Notes: generated by a model from the sequence alone, not told the origin. A stretch of DNA of 60,048 nt from an uncultured Bacteroidales bacterium (GCA_902778935.1 CACYZT010000005.1:85932-145979), one strand, 5' to 3'; shown: positions 18,053 through 26,936, counted from the stretch's first letter. Translations and numbers: made by a program.

Positions 18053-18843
18053 AAGCGATAAGCCTTCATAGTGTCGTTCCCGTCAGAGCGGAAGCCTCTG
18101 AGAAAAGCGAGCAAACAACGCAGATGCTGTTCGGCGAGTTATGTACAGTATTGGACGAAAAACCCCGATGGAACCGTATCAAACTGGACTCTGACGGACA
18201 GGAAGGATGGGTAGATGCGAAGATGATTTGCCCGATGAAATCGCAGGAATACGCTTCGTATGCCAAAGCCTTCAAAACGGCAGCCATCGTCTCTATGCCT
18301 ATGGCTTATGCCATGAGTGAGAATAACGGACAGACCATTCCGCTCACTGCCGGTACACGCCTGACGAACTATAAGGACGGACGGTTTGAAGTGCTGGGTG
18401 TTGGTTTCCGTATTGACCCCGCTATGGTTCGTACCCAACCGGCGGAACTCAACCTGCAGTCATTACTGGAGACCACACGCTTCTTCCTCAATGTACCCTA
18501 CCTCTGGGGCGGAAAGAACGCCATGGGAATGGACTGCTCCGGTTTCACACAGGTGATAATGGATTTGTTTGGCAAGAAACTGCTGCGCAATGCGAGCGAG
18601 CAGGCTACACAAGGACGGTCAATCACGGACCTAAAGAAAGTGAAAGCAGGTGACCTCCTGTTCTTTGACCATGAGGACGGCAAAATCAGTCATGTAGGCA
18701 TCGCTATTGACTCCGAGCGCGTCATTCATTGCTCCGGACGCGTGAAAGTGGAGAAACTCGACCGAAACCCTTCCGGCGAGGTTTGTATCCTTTCTGCGGA
18801 AGGACATTATACCCATCATTTAGTTTCTATTCGACGAATATGA
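18046..18843 (+). CDS. NlpC/P60 (C40) cell-wall peptidase with N-terminal SH3b-like domains
   Basis: A 265-aa cysteine peptidase. The N-terminal 130 residues look like bacterial SH3 modules (VVPVRAEASEKSEQTTQMLFGE, EGWVDAKMI). The catalytic domain starts near 145: WGGKNAMGMDCSGFTQ holds the Cys nucleophile, and HVGIAIDSERVIHCSGRV the His with the following polar residue. It resembles gamma-D-Glu-diamino-acid endopeptidases that trim muropeptides. No signal peptide is visible, suggesting cytoplasmic peptide recycling. It overlaps nadB by 7 bp and the sirtuin gene by 4 bp. Confidence 0.9.
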   Translation: MVKAISLHSVVPVRAEASEKSEQTTQMLFGELCTVLDEKPRWNRIKLDSDGQEGWVDAKMICPMKSQEYASYAKAFKTAAIVSMPMAYAMSENNGQTIPLTAGTRLTNYKDGRFEVLGVGFRIDPAMVRTQPAELNLQSLLETTRFFLNVPYLWGGKNAMGMDCSGFTQVIMDLFGKKLLRNASEQATQGRSITDLKKVKAGDLLFFDHEDGKISHVGIAIDSERVIHCSGRVKVEKLDRNPSGEVCILSAEGHYTHHLVSIRRI

Positions 18844-19541
18844 GCAAGAACATTGTTGTTTTTACCGGTGCCGGCGTCAGTGCCGAAAGCGGTTTAGGTA
18901 CGTTCCGTGATTCGGACGGGTTATGGGAGAAATACCGCATCGAAGATGTGTGTACGCATGAGGCATGGTTGCGCAATCCGCAGCTATGCGTCGATTTCTA
19001 TAATGCACGCCGTAAGGATACCTTGGCTGCCAAGCCGAATGCAGCCCATATAGCTATCGCCAAGTTGCAGCAGGCTATTCCCGGCACACGTATTATCACG
19101 CAGAACATAGATGACTTGCACGAGCGTGCCGGCGCTACCGATGTGGTACACCTGCATGGCGAGATAACCAAACTGCGCTCCGAAAACAACGAAACGGCCA
19201 CCGTGCCGCTCAATGGATGGGAGCAACATTACGGTGACCGTCATCCGGACGGTTCGTTACTCAGACCATATATCGTCTTCTTCGGAGAAGGAGTGCCTTA
19301 TTTCGATGAAGCATGCCATATCGCTTCGCAGGCAGATATCATGGTGGTCATAGGAACGAGTCTCAATGTGTATCCTGCTGCTTCGCTCATTCACTATGCG
19401 CCGGAGAAATGCCCTATCTACTTCGTGGACCCGGGACAACCCGAGTTCGGCGTATGGGCAGACCGCATCACCCATATCCGTAAGAAAGCCACTGAAGGCG
19501 TTCCTGAACTGGTGGAGCAGCTGATACGTCAAGCGCAATAG
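18840..19541 (+). CDS. cobB: Sirtuin (Sir2 family NAD-dependent protein deacylase)
   Basis: A 233-aa class III sirtuin. FTGAGVSAESGLGTFRD binds NAD; QNIDDLHERAG and VHLHGEI include the catalytic His; RPYIVFFGEGVPYF gives substrate contacts; VVIGTSLNVYPAASL closes the Rossmann fold. The Cys zinc-binding pairs between the HGEI and RPYIVFFGE motifs are absent, as in short bacterial sirtuins. The ATG at 18840 overlaps the previous stop. It ends a NAD-themed group: nadB makes the precursor and this enzyme consumes NAD. Confidence 0.93.
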   Translation: MSKNIVVFTGAGVSAESGLGTFRDSDGLWEKYRIEDVCTHEAWLRNPQLCVDFYNARRKDTLAAKPNAAHIAIAKLQQAIPGTRIITQNIDDLHERAGATDVVHLHGEITKLRSENNETATVPLNGWEQHYGDRHPDGSLLRPYIVFFGEGVPYFDEACHIASQADIMVVIGTSLNVYPAASLIHYAPEKCPIYFVDPGQPEFGVWADRITHIRKKATEGVPELVEQLIRQAQ

Positions 19542-19544
19542 CGC

Positions 19545-19564
19545 ATCGCACTATGCATTGCGAT
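19545..19564. terminator. Hairpin between convergent cobB and araC genes
   Basis: ATCGCA and TGCGAT pair around CTATGCAT exactly at the convergent junction, spanning the araC stop. There is no T-run, so a terminator role is only suggested. Confidence 0.35.
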
Positions 19565-20396
19565 ACGATTTAGGCGTCTCGCCAACATGCGACTTGAAGA
19601 AGCGATTGAAGAATGCGACATTATCAAAACCCAGACTGAGCGCTATCTCTTTGACCTGAAGATTTGTAATCTTCAGTTGTGATTTCGCGTCCGTGATTAT
19701 CGCTTCGATGATGATGTCGCCGGCGGTACGATCTCCTACGGACTTGATGGTCGAGCATAGGTGCGGCAAGGTCAGACGCATCGCATCAGCATACTGGCTC
19801 ACATGATGCCACTCGTGGTAATGCTTGAGCACCAACTGGCAGTAATCCTGGTAGATCTCTGTTTTTCGGTCAAGCGGCTTAACGAGGTACTCATCCTGCT
19901 CACGGGCATAACGGGCAAAACTCGCCTGAAGCAGATTGAAGATATGCGTCATTTTCTCCGTATCGAGCATAGAAGGCTGAGCATTGAGCGCCGCATAGAC
20001 GGCTTCGTACATCTTTACCAATACCTGCGCATGATTGTCCGTAGTACTGATTTTCGGAGAGTGTAACTGAATAGAGGTAAGAGACATGCGGTTGTTGACC
20101 GTATGCTTCTCCAGAAATTTGCTACCGAACACAATCCAGTAAACGAGCGCATCTTCTGAGAACTCGCGGATAAGCAGAAAACTGCCCGGTTCGAGCAACA
20201 GGATATCATTGGCTTTGAAATCGTACTCGGTCACATTGATAGTCGCATGAGCCGTACCGCGCACTAACAGCGCATACACGCCGCACTTGATTTTACACGG
20301 ATAACGACCATACTCGTTCATCAATTTACCGCTCGCGTCACCAATCATGTAATCGCCATACGGGCAATCAACAATAGGAATATTATTCTCTTTCAT
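19551..20396 (-). CDS. AraC-family transcriptional regulator
   Basis: A 281-aa regulator with an N-terminal cupin-like effector domain (about 1-150: KCGVYALLVRGTAHATIN, LLEPGSFLLI) and a C-terminal double helix-turn-helix (about 185-281: HVSQYADAMRLTLPHLCSTIK, then IALSLGFDNVAFFNRFFKSHVGETPKSYR). The effector pocket type suggests a small sugar or metabolite ligand. The ATG at 20396 is used because the promoter occupies 20444-20474, over the upstream in-frame ATG. Targets unknown; the convergent uxaAB operon is a possible but unproven one. Confidence 0.9.
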   Translation of the reverse strand: MKENNIPIVDCPYGDYMIGDASGKLMNEYGRYPCKIKCGVYALLVRGTAHATINVTEYDFKANDILLLEPGSFLLIREFSEDALVYWIVFGSKFLEKHTVNNRMSLTSIQLHSPKISTTDNHAQVLVKMYEAVYAALNAQPSMLDTEKMTHIFNLLQASFARYAREQDEYLVKPLDRKTEIYQDYCQLVLKHYHEWHHVSQYADAMRLTLPHLCSTIKSVGDRTAGDIIIEAIITDAKSQLKITNLQVKEIALSLGFDNVAFFNRFFKSHVGETPKSYRNA

Positions 20397-20443
20397 CTGC
20401 GTACTTTTTATGCTATTCTTAACAATCGTATCAAAATTCGCTG

Positions 20444-20474
20444 CAAAAGTACTACTTTTTTTTGAATTATGCAA
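20444..20474 (-). promoter_or_regulatory. araC-family gene promoter
   Basis: Minus-strand -7 box TACTTTTG (20444-20451); TTGCATAATTCAAA at 20461-20474 retains the left arm of the palindrome. Confidence 0.7.
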
Positions 20475-20502
20475 ATTTTAGAGCACTTTTTTAGAAAAAG
20501 AA

Positions 20503-22740
20503 TTAAATATGCTCCAGTTTTGCATGGGTGAGAAGCAGTGTTTTGATGCCCTGCGTATCGAAATGAATCTCTATCTTATCGTTCTCCGTTGCGTTGTCGT
20601 GATAGGTGCGGATAATTGTCCCTGCTCCGAATACGCGGTGACTCACTCGGTCGCCTGCTTTCCAATCGGAGCTAAGCGGAGTAGTCGAGGAACTCGGAGT
20701 TACCGGAGTAACTTGCTTTACAGGCGTAGCTGCTCTTTCAGCAAAGCGGTCTTTCAGTCCGAAGGACGGTCTTTCAGGCGTTTGCGCCGGTCTTGAAATC
20801 TCAAAATACTGCCGGTCTATATCCTGAAGGAAGCGGCTGGGTGAATTGAAAGCGAAACTACCATTGCGGAAACGCTGGCGTGCAAAGGACAGATGGCATT
20901 GCTCCATCGCGCGCGTGACAGCAACATAGAGCAAACGGCGTTCTTCCTCTATCTCCTGCGGCTTGACGCAGAACTGCGAGGGGAAGAGATTCTCTTCCAT
21001 CCCTACGATGAAGACCACAGGAAACTCCAGTCCTTTCGCAGCATGCACCGTCATGAGGGTTACACGTTCCGTGGTGTCAGCGAGATTCTCGTCCTGGTCG
21101 GTAAGCAGACTCACTTCGCTTAGGAAATCCGTTATCGGCGTAAAGTCAATACCTTCTTGGGCGCGCTGCTCCACAAACTCATGGATACCGTTGAGCAACT
21201 CCTGCACATTCTGCGCACGGTCGATGCCCTCTTGCGTCCTATCCATGGCCAGAGCGGTCATCACACCGGATACTTTGAGTACCGTCTCGGCGAAAGCAAA
21301 GGCATCCATCATCTCGCTTTGATTATGGAATGTATCAATCATCTGCGCAAACGCCTGTAGCTTTTTGACGGTCGCTGTGCCGACCTCCAAGTTGGTCTCA
21401 GCGGGTTGACGCATGACATCGAGGTAACAGCAGTGATGCTCAATCGCGTTCGCAGATACTTTTTTCATCGTCGTATCGCCTATACCTCGTCCCGGGAAAC
21501 CGACGATACGCAGTAGTGCTTCGTTGTCTCGTCCGTTGACCGCCAAACGCATATAACCAAGCGCATCCTTAATCTCTTTACGCTGGTAAAACGATGTACC
21601 GCCGTAGATACGATAGGGTATGTTGAGTTTGCGAAGTTCTCCTTCAATCACACGGCTCTGTGCATTCGTACGATAGAGCACGGCTATAGAATCATAACCT
21701 TTGTAGCGCAGTTTTTGTATTTTCGTAGCGACGCCGAGAGCTTCCATTCGGTCATCCGTATAGGCTTGAAGACTCAGCGGTTGACCGGTCTCTTTCTCGG
21801 AATAGACAGTCTTGCGAATCTGGTTTATATTCTTGTGAATGAGAGAATTAGCGGCATTGACAATAGTCTGCGTAGAGCGATAGTTACGCTCGAGTTTGAA
21901 TATCTTGGCATCGGGATAGACCTGCCGGAAATTAAGGATATTTCGAATATCCGCTCCGCGGAACGAGTAGATACTCTGCGCATCGTCGCCCACTACGCAG
22001 ATGTTATTCTGCGGTTCTGCCAATCGCTTGACGAGACGGAACTGGATAAGATTCGTATCTTGATACTCATCCACGAGGATATACCGGAACTGCTGCTGGT
22101 ATTTCTCACGCACCTCAGGACTGATATCCATGAGCCGCAGCATATTAATCAACAGGTCATCGAAATCCATGGCATTCGCTGCTTTGAGCCGCAGCTGATA
22201 CTGCTCATAAATGACCGGCAACTCATACATCCGCATCTCGCGGTCTTCGCGTAGTAGCTGCTGGCTCTGAGCATATTCAAGCGGACCGATACCGCAGTTC
22301 TTTGCCATAGAAATGCGACTGAGCACGGCGCTCGACTTGTATACTTTCTCATCTAATCCGCGCTCCTTGCATATCGCTTTGATGACGGATTTCATATCCG
22401 TTGTATCGTAGATAGAGAAATCATGCGTGAAACCGAGTAAGTCAGCATGCGGGCGGATGAGACGCGTGCATACACTATGGAACGTGCCCATACAAAGATA
22501 ACGCGCATCGCTGGCGGACACGAGTTTGGCGATTCGCTCTTTCATCTCACGGGCGGCTTTGTTAGTAAAAGTAAGCGCCATGATACGCCCGGCAGGAATA
22601 CCTTGCTGCAACAGGTATGCGATACGATAGGTCAGCACACGCGTTTTACCCGAACCCGCGCCGGCTACTATCAACGAGGCGCCTTCCGTACACATCACAG
22701 CTGCCCGTTGAGACTCATTTAATTGGTCCAAAAAATCCAT
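20503..22740 (-). CDS. pcrA: ATP-dependent DNA helicase of the UvrD/PcrA group
   Basis: A 745-aa superfamily 1A helicase for repair and replication-fork upkeep. Motifs in order: GAGSGKTRVLTYR (Walker A), MALTFTNKAAREM, FDDLLI, LVDEYQDTN (Walker B), VVGDDAQSIYSFRGAD, LERNYRST, TVHAAKGLEF and LLYVAVTRA. The C-terminal tail has the Tudor-like WKAGDRVSHRVFGAG. Residues about 647-675, the linker before that tail, are encoded by repeats of the same family as two intergenic arrays (see the entry at 20721). The ATG at 22740 sits 9 nt below the -7 box. Confidence 0.95.
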   Translation of the reverse strand: MDFLDQLNESQRAAVMCTEGASLIVAGAGSGKTRVLTYRIAYLLQQGIPAGRIMALTFTNKAAREMKERIAKLVSASDARYLCMGTFHSVCTRLIRPHADLLGFTHDFSIYDTTDMKSVIKAICKERGLDEKVYKSSAVLSRISMAKNCGIGPLEYAQSQQLLREDREMRMYELPVIYEQYQLRLKAANAMDFDDLLINMLRLMDISPEVREKYQQQFRYILVDEYQDTNLIQFRLVKRLAEPQNNICVVGDDAQSIYSFRGADIRNILNFRQVYPDAKIFKLERNYRSTQTIVNAANSLIHKNINQIRKTVYSEKETGQPLSLQAYTDDRMEALGVATKIQKLRYKGYDSIAVLYRTNAQSRVIEGELRKLNIPYRIYGGTSFYQRKEIKDALGYMRLAVNGRDNEALLRIVGFPGRGIGDTTMKKVSANAIEHHCCYLDVMRQPAETNLEVGTATVKKLQAFAQMIDTFHNQSEMMDAFAFAETVLKVSGVMTALAMDRTQEGIDRAQNVQELLNGIHEFVEQRAQEGIDFTPITDFLSEVSLLTDQDENLADTTERVTLMTVHAAKGLEFPVVFIVGMEENLFPSQFCVKPQEIEEERRLLYVAVTRAMEQCHLSFARQRFRNGSFAFNSPSRFLQDIDRQYFEISRPAQTPERPSFGLKDRFAERAATPVKQVTPVTPSSSTTPLSSDWKAGDRVSHRVFGAGTIIRTYHDNATENDKIEIHFDTQGIKTLLLTHAKLEHI
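20721..20794 (-). repeat. Mini-inverted-repeat array inside the helicase coding sequence
   Basis: Four units of the GGTCTKTCA repeat family on the plus strand: spacers GCTCTTTCA, GGTCTTTCA, GGTCTTTCA and GGTCTT, separated by small inverted repeats GC-AAA-GC, GTCC-GAA-GGAC and GGCG-TTTG-CGCC. In the gene's sense direction it encodes the flexible linker with LKDRFAE. Compare the arrays at 29221 and 35406. Confidence 0.7.
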
Positions 22741-22749
22741 AAGCGACTG

Positions 22750-22780
22750 CAAAATTAGTATTTTTTTTCTATTTACACAA
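22750..22780 (-). promoter_or_regulatory. Helicase (pcrA) promoter
   Basis: Minus-strand -7 box TAATTTTG (22750-22757) with TTG at the expected -33 position (22778-22780). The very short leader (about 10 nt before the ATG) makes this message nearly leaderless. Confidence 0.65.
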
Positions 22781-22808
22781 GTAAACACGATTAAATTTTA
22801 CAATTTTT

Positions 22809-22839
22809 TTGTCTATATGCAAATTTTTTTGTAACTTTG
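22809..22839 (+). promoter_or_regulatory. rsmF promoter
   Basis: TTGTCTATATGCAA (22809-22822, right arm of the palindrome intact) with -7 box TAACTTTG (22832-22839). Confidence 0.75.
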
Positions 22840-22859
22840 CAGCCGATTTTGTATAAAGT

Positions 22860-24203
22860 ATGCTACCGGTCGATTTCATAGAGAGTATGCATCAGCAGTT
22901 GGGCAACGAGGCAGAACAGTTGTTACGGGCGCTGGAAACAGAGCCTGTGACTTCAATTCGCCTGAATTCCAAACTCGATGTGCTCACTTTCGATTGCGAT
23001 ACGGATGAAGTGCCTTGGCATATCGACGGATACTATTTATCCGAACGGCCGCAGTTCACGCTTGACCCGCTTTTCCATGCCGGTTGCTACTATGTACAGG
23101 AAGCCAGTTCGATGTTCCTGCAGCAGGTGCTCGAGCAGTATGTGGACTCTTCGTCTATCGTGCTTGACCTCTGCGCGGCGCCGGGTGGTAAATCAACGCT
23201 TATCAGCGAGTATCTCGGTAACGATGGACTGCTGCTGAGCAATGAGGTGGTTCGTCAGCGGGTGTTTATCCTGAGCGAGAATATCCAGAAATGGGGTAAC
23301 GGTAATACCGTTGTCACCCATAACACGGCCGCCGAATACGGCGAACGCTGCAAACATTTGTTTGATTGTATTTTGGTGGATGCACCCTGTTCCGGAGAAG
23401 GCATGTTCCGTAAGGACGAGCAGGCGCGGAACGAATGGAGCCTAAAGGCTGTCAAGCTCTGCGCAGAGAGGCAACGTAGTATTCTCATGGATGTATGGGA
23501 TGCGCTCAAGCCGGGAGGTATTCTTATCTATTCCACTTGTACCTTCAACGAAGAAGAGAATGAGAAAAACGTAGAGTGGATAGCCGAGACACTGGGAGCC
23601 GATGTGCTGCCGGTTGATTATGAGCCCTCATGGGGTATCACCGAAGCAAACGCAGGGTATCATTTCTATCCGCATAAGACGAAAGGGGAAGGTTTCTATA
23701 TCTGCGCGCTCCGCAAGCATGAGAACGAGCCCTTGGATCAAGCGAAAATCAAAACGCCTAAGAACACTCCGAATATCCTTCATCCGGAGTATCTGCCGGT
23801 CATGCGAAGTTGGCTGCAGCACCCTGACGATTGGGCTATTCGCTATTCCGACCGATTCGCAACAGCCTATCCGTTTAAGTTCAAAGAGATTATCGATTGG
23901 CTCTCCACGCAGATGACCTGCATCTCTACAGGATTCGGTTTGGGTGAGGAGCGCGGCAAAGGTATCGCGCCGCAGCATAGCCTGAGTATGACGAAAGACC
24001 TCCGTAAGGAAGCCTTTCCAAATATACCGCTTACGCGCGAACAAGCATTGGCGTATCTTAGGACTGAGGCTTTGATGCTCGCCGGTGTCCCCCTCGGCCT
24101 CGTCCTTTTGACCTATGAGGGTGTCCCCCTCGGTTTCGCGAAGAATGTCGGGAACCGCCTGAACAACCTTTACCCGAACGAGTGGAGGATTCGTCACTTG
24201 TAA
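22860..24203 (+). CDS. rsmF: 16S rRNA (cytosine-C5)-methyltransferase, RsmF/NOL1-NOP2-Sun family
   Basis: A 447-aa SAM-dependent RNA methyltransferase. LDLCAAPGGKST is the SAM-binding loop, VDAPCSGEGMFRK the first catalytic Cys region, and YSTCTFNEEENE carries the second conserved Cys. The C-terminal third is the RNA-binding PUA-like/RsmF tail ending NNLYPNEWRIRHL. Within that tail GVPLG occurs twice (GVPLGLV and GVPLGFA) from a DNA repeat around 24081-24135. The last 146 bp are shared, antisense, with the end of the DEAD-box gene. Exact target C (1407 or another) is not deducible. Confidence 0.93.
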   Translation: MLPVDFIESMHQQLGNEAEQLLRALETEPVTSIRLNSKLDVLTFDCDTDEVPWHIDGYYLSERPQFTLDPLFHAGCYYVQEASSMFLQQVLEQYVDSSSIVLDLCAAPGGKSTLISEYLGNDGLLLSNEVVRQRVFILSENIQKWGNGNTVVTHNTAAEYGERCKHLFDCILVDAPCSGEGMFRKDEQARNEWSLKAVKLCAERQRSILMDVWDALKPGGILIYSTCTFNEEENEKNVEWIAETLGADVLPVDYEPSWGITEANAGYHFYPHKTKGEGFYICALRKHENEPLDQAKIKTPKNTPNILHPEYLPVMRSWLQHPDDWAIRYSDRFATAYPFKFKEIIDWLSTQMTCISTGFGLGEERGKGIAPQHSLSMTKDLRKEAFPNIPLTREQALAYLRTEALMLAGVPLGLVLLTYEGVPLGFAKNVGNRLNNLYPNEWRIRHL

Positions 24204-25356
24204 GGGATTTATCGTGCCCCTTAGGAGCTAAGAATCGCTCTATCCTTTTCCAGTAATGTACATCATCCGGTGCGATGAGCGTCAGCGCTTCACCGCTGTT
24301 CTCTGCGCGTGCCGTTCGACCGATACGATGGACATAGTCTTCGGGATCATGAGGCACATCGTAATTGATGACCAGTGGAACGTCGGTCACATCGATTCCG
24401 CGCGCTACTACATCGGTAGCCACGAGCACATCAATCTTTCCGTTTCGGAAATCGAGCATCACCTGATCCCGCTCATTCTGCTCAAGGTCACTATGCATAG
24501 CGCGCGCGTCTATAGATAAGGAGCGTAGCGTACGCGTCAGGTCCTTGACACGCTGCTTCTTTCCGGCAAATATAATGACTTTTTTCAGTCCGCTGTAAGA
24601 GTCGTTTGAGCCTGTTTCGCTCTCCGTCCGTTTCGCAGACAGGCACGAGAGAACGGCTTCCACTTTCTTGCCTTCGTCCACATACTCATGCATCTGCTTG
24701 ATGGTCTCGGGTGGACGAGAGATGGCTATCTGCACCTCCTTCGGGTCATGCATAATCGATTTCGCCAACCGGCGAATCTTATCAGGCATTGTAGCGGAGA
24801 ACATGATTGTCTGGCGCTCTTTGGGCAGTTTGCGGACGATGGTCATGATATCATCGTAGAAACCCATATCAAGCATTCGGTCCGCTTCGTCCAAGATAAA
24901 ATATTTGATGCCCGAGAAATCGACATCGTATATATTCATCTGACTGAGCAGTCGTCCGGGCGTAGCGATGACGATGTCCGCTCCTTTCTGCAAACCCGTC
25001 ACCTGCGTTCCCCAGGCTCCATTGTCCTTACCGCCGTAGATAGCTACGGATGAGAATGGCACATAGAATCCGAATCCCTCCATTTGCTGGTCTATCTGCT
25101 GCGCCAACTCGCGGGTAGGAGCCATGATGATGGCATTCAACTTGTCTGGGTCGTGGTCGTCGTATGCGAGATTGGTCAACAGCGGCAGGATATACGCGGC
25201 CGTCTTGCCCGTTCCCGTCTGCGCGCACGAGATAACATCGTGACCTTCCAATATAATGGGAATCGTTTTCTCCTGCACCGGAGTACACACATCAAAATGC
25301 ATGTCCCACAATGCATCCAATACATCATCCGAAAGTGCTAACTCGTCAAAAAACAT
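24058..25356 (-). CDS. DEAD-box RNA helicase
   Basis: A 432-aa helicase: Q-motif region VCTPVQEKTIP, AQTGTGKTAAY (I), PTRELAQQ (Ia), FILDEADRMLDMGF (II), MFSATMPDK (III), ATDVVARGIDV (V) and HRIGRTARA (VI). A basic Ser/Gly/Arg/His tail of about 55 residues follows (GGSRHSSRNRGGHPHR), typical of RNA-binding tails in RhlE-like proteins. It is the fourth gene of the operon starting at the thioredoxin promoter. Its last 48 codons lie opposite the end of rsmF, so both C-termini are constrained by the same DNA. Confidence 0.94.
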   Translation of the reverse strand: MFFDELALSDDVLDALWDMHFDVCTPVQEKTIPIILEGHDVISCAQTGTGKTAAYILPLLTNLAYDDHDPDKLNAIIMAPTRELAQQIDQQMEGFGFYVPFSSVAIYGGKDNGAWGTQVTGLQKGADIVIATPGRLLSQMNIYDVDFSGIKYFILDEADRMLDMGFYDDIMTIVRKLPKERQTIMFSATMPDKIRRLAKSIMHDPKEVQIAISRPPETIKQMHEYVDEGKKVEAVLSCLSAKRTESETGSNDSYSGLKKVIIFAGKKQRVKDLTRTLRSLSIDARAMHSDLEQNERDQVMLDFRNGKIDVLVATDVVARGIDVTDVPLVINYDVPHDPEDYVHRIGRTARAENSGEALTLIAPDDVHYWKRIERFLAPKGHDKSLTSDESSTRSGKGCSGGSRHSSRNRGGHPHRSKGRGRGGHRRASKPQS

Positions 25357-25377
25357 GTACGAAGTACTATTTTATAA

Positions 25378-26931
25378 TTATTTCTCCCAGCCTTCGAACA
25401 CTTCCGGGCCATAAATATTATCTTCGTCTGCGTCATGCAGAGGAGCCCATAGTTGTGCGAAGAACGGATTTTGTTTCGCCACTCTGTCCCAATGCCAAGG
25501 TATCTGTTTCTCCTGCGGTTCATGCGCATACGGATAAGGCATGTCGAACGGACTCCAGTGACCACCGAGCAAGATGAGACGTGGCGATGCTTTGAAAGTA
25601 TGACCGTTTGCATCCTCCCATTCCAACTGTGTGTCCCATAGCGCCATGCCTTCCTCTTTCGGTTGAGCAGATAGCAGTTTGCCGCCACGGAACGCAGCTG
25701 CTTTCTGCAGGTCCTTAATAGTAAGCGCCTCCATCGGTTTGGATTCATCATAACCATGGTCAAGCAGCACGGGTGTCTCGCTGTTGTGGCTAACATCGAA
25801 ATGTGCCCAATCGGGGATAGCTTTATAGGCTTCCAAACTGCCATAGTAGGCATTGATACGCGGCGTGACATGGTTCTTTATCCACCATTGTGTGCCGTGC
25901 TCTTTGCTGTTGGCCATGAACCACATCGCCGCTTTCACGCAATGCGGGAACAGTTTGGCAATACGCGTCTTGGCGGCGAACTTGATTCCTCCCGGCAGCG
26001 ACGGAGCTTTCGCCATTTGCGCAAAATACTCTTTAACGGGAATGTTCGCACGGAAATGCAGGTAGTTCTCCAGTTTGTCTCCGTCTATATACCACATACC
26101 GTGGAAATTGCGGGTTGTGAACCAATTGGCATTAAATATCTGCTCCGGCTTCGGGCAACCGATGCAGTCCAGCAGCAGGCATTCGAACTCATAGTTCGAT
26201 AGGCGGTACTCCGCTCCCGAACCGATGTTGTAGTAGTTCTTCCAGAACTCTTGCGGCACTTCGGGACGACATACCCGCTCCAGCAGTCGTCCGCTATCTT
26301 CGACAGTCGCCCACTCCAGCACTCCGCGGATAGGCACATGGAACATGATCGGGTCGTAGTTCTTGAGAATAGCCGGATAGAGAATACCCGACTGACGCAG
26401 ACTCACCCATGTCTTGATACCCGAATCGGTGATGATGCGCTCGGCTTGTGCTTTGGTCAGACCGTAATGGTCATATGCCGACACACATATCGGATCACCG
26501 GCTCTACCCCAATGGAGCGGTTCGCGACGATCGCCCATCTGAGCTACGGAACCGATATAGACCACTTTCGGTTGATGCTCTTGCTGAGTCAAAACAGCCT
26601 TGGTGATGTTCTGCGCTGCCGTGATATTCGTGCGCAGCGTTGCTTTGGGACGATAGTCCGCCTGCGGCGAAACCATACCGCCCACATGCAGCACAATGTC
26701 AGCACCCGTCACGCCTTTGAGCACATCTTCGTACTTCGTCAGGTCACCCCAAATAATGTGCAATGCAGGGTGCTTGGCGATCAAAGGAGCAAGCAATTCC
26801 TTGTTTTTCGCACTCGGACGAGCCAGAATGCGTAACTCGTACTTATCGGGATAACGCAGGATTTCAGTCATTCCTGCGTAGCCCATGGTGCCTGTAGCAC
26901 CGGTTAAAAACACGATTGTTTTATCAGCCAT
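25378..26931 (-). CDS. Extended SDR-family NAD(P)-dependent epimerase/dehydratase-like protein
   Basis: A 517-aa protein. TGATGTMGYAG near residue 10 is the nucleotide loop, IIWGDLTKYEDV and VLHVGGMVSP follow, and YDHYGLTKAQAE near 170 is the YxxxK catalytic pair with Ser from VYIGSVAQMGD. At over 500 residues it is much longer than ordinary epimerases (about 330); the C-terminal 170 residues are rich in Trp, Pro and His and have no family I recognise. Substrate unknown. Located between the cvrA-like transporter and the helicase, 5 and 21 bp from each. Confidence 0.8.
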   Translation of the reverse strand: MADKTIVFLTGATGTMGYAGMTEILRYPDKYELRILARPSAKNKELLAPLIAKHPALHIIWGDLTKYEDVLKGVTGADIVLHVGGMVSPQADYRPKATLRTNITAAQNITKAVLTQQEHQPKVVYIGSVAQMGDRREPLHWGRAGDPICVSAYDHYGLTKAQAERIITDSGIKTWVSLRQSGILYPAILKNYDPIMFHVPIRGVLEWATVEDSGRLLERVCRPEVPQEFWKNYYNIGSGAEYRLSNYEFECLLLDCIGCPKPEQIFNANWFTTRNFHGMWYIDGDKLENYLHFRANIPVKEYFAQMAKAPSLPGGIKFAAKTRIAKLFPHCVKAAMWFMANSKEHGTQWWIKNHVTPRINAYYGSLEAYKAIPDWAHFDVSHNSETPVLLDHGYDESKPMEALTIKDLQKAAAFRGGKLLSAQPKEEGMALWDTQLEWEDANGHTFKASPRLILLGGHWSPFDMPYPYAHEPQEKQIPWHWDRVAKQNPFFAQLWAPLHDADEDNIYGPEVFEGWEK

Positions 26932-26936
26932 ATCGG

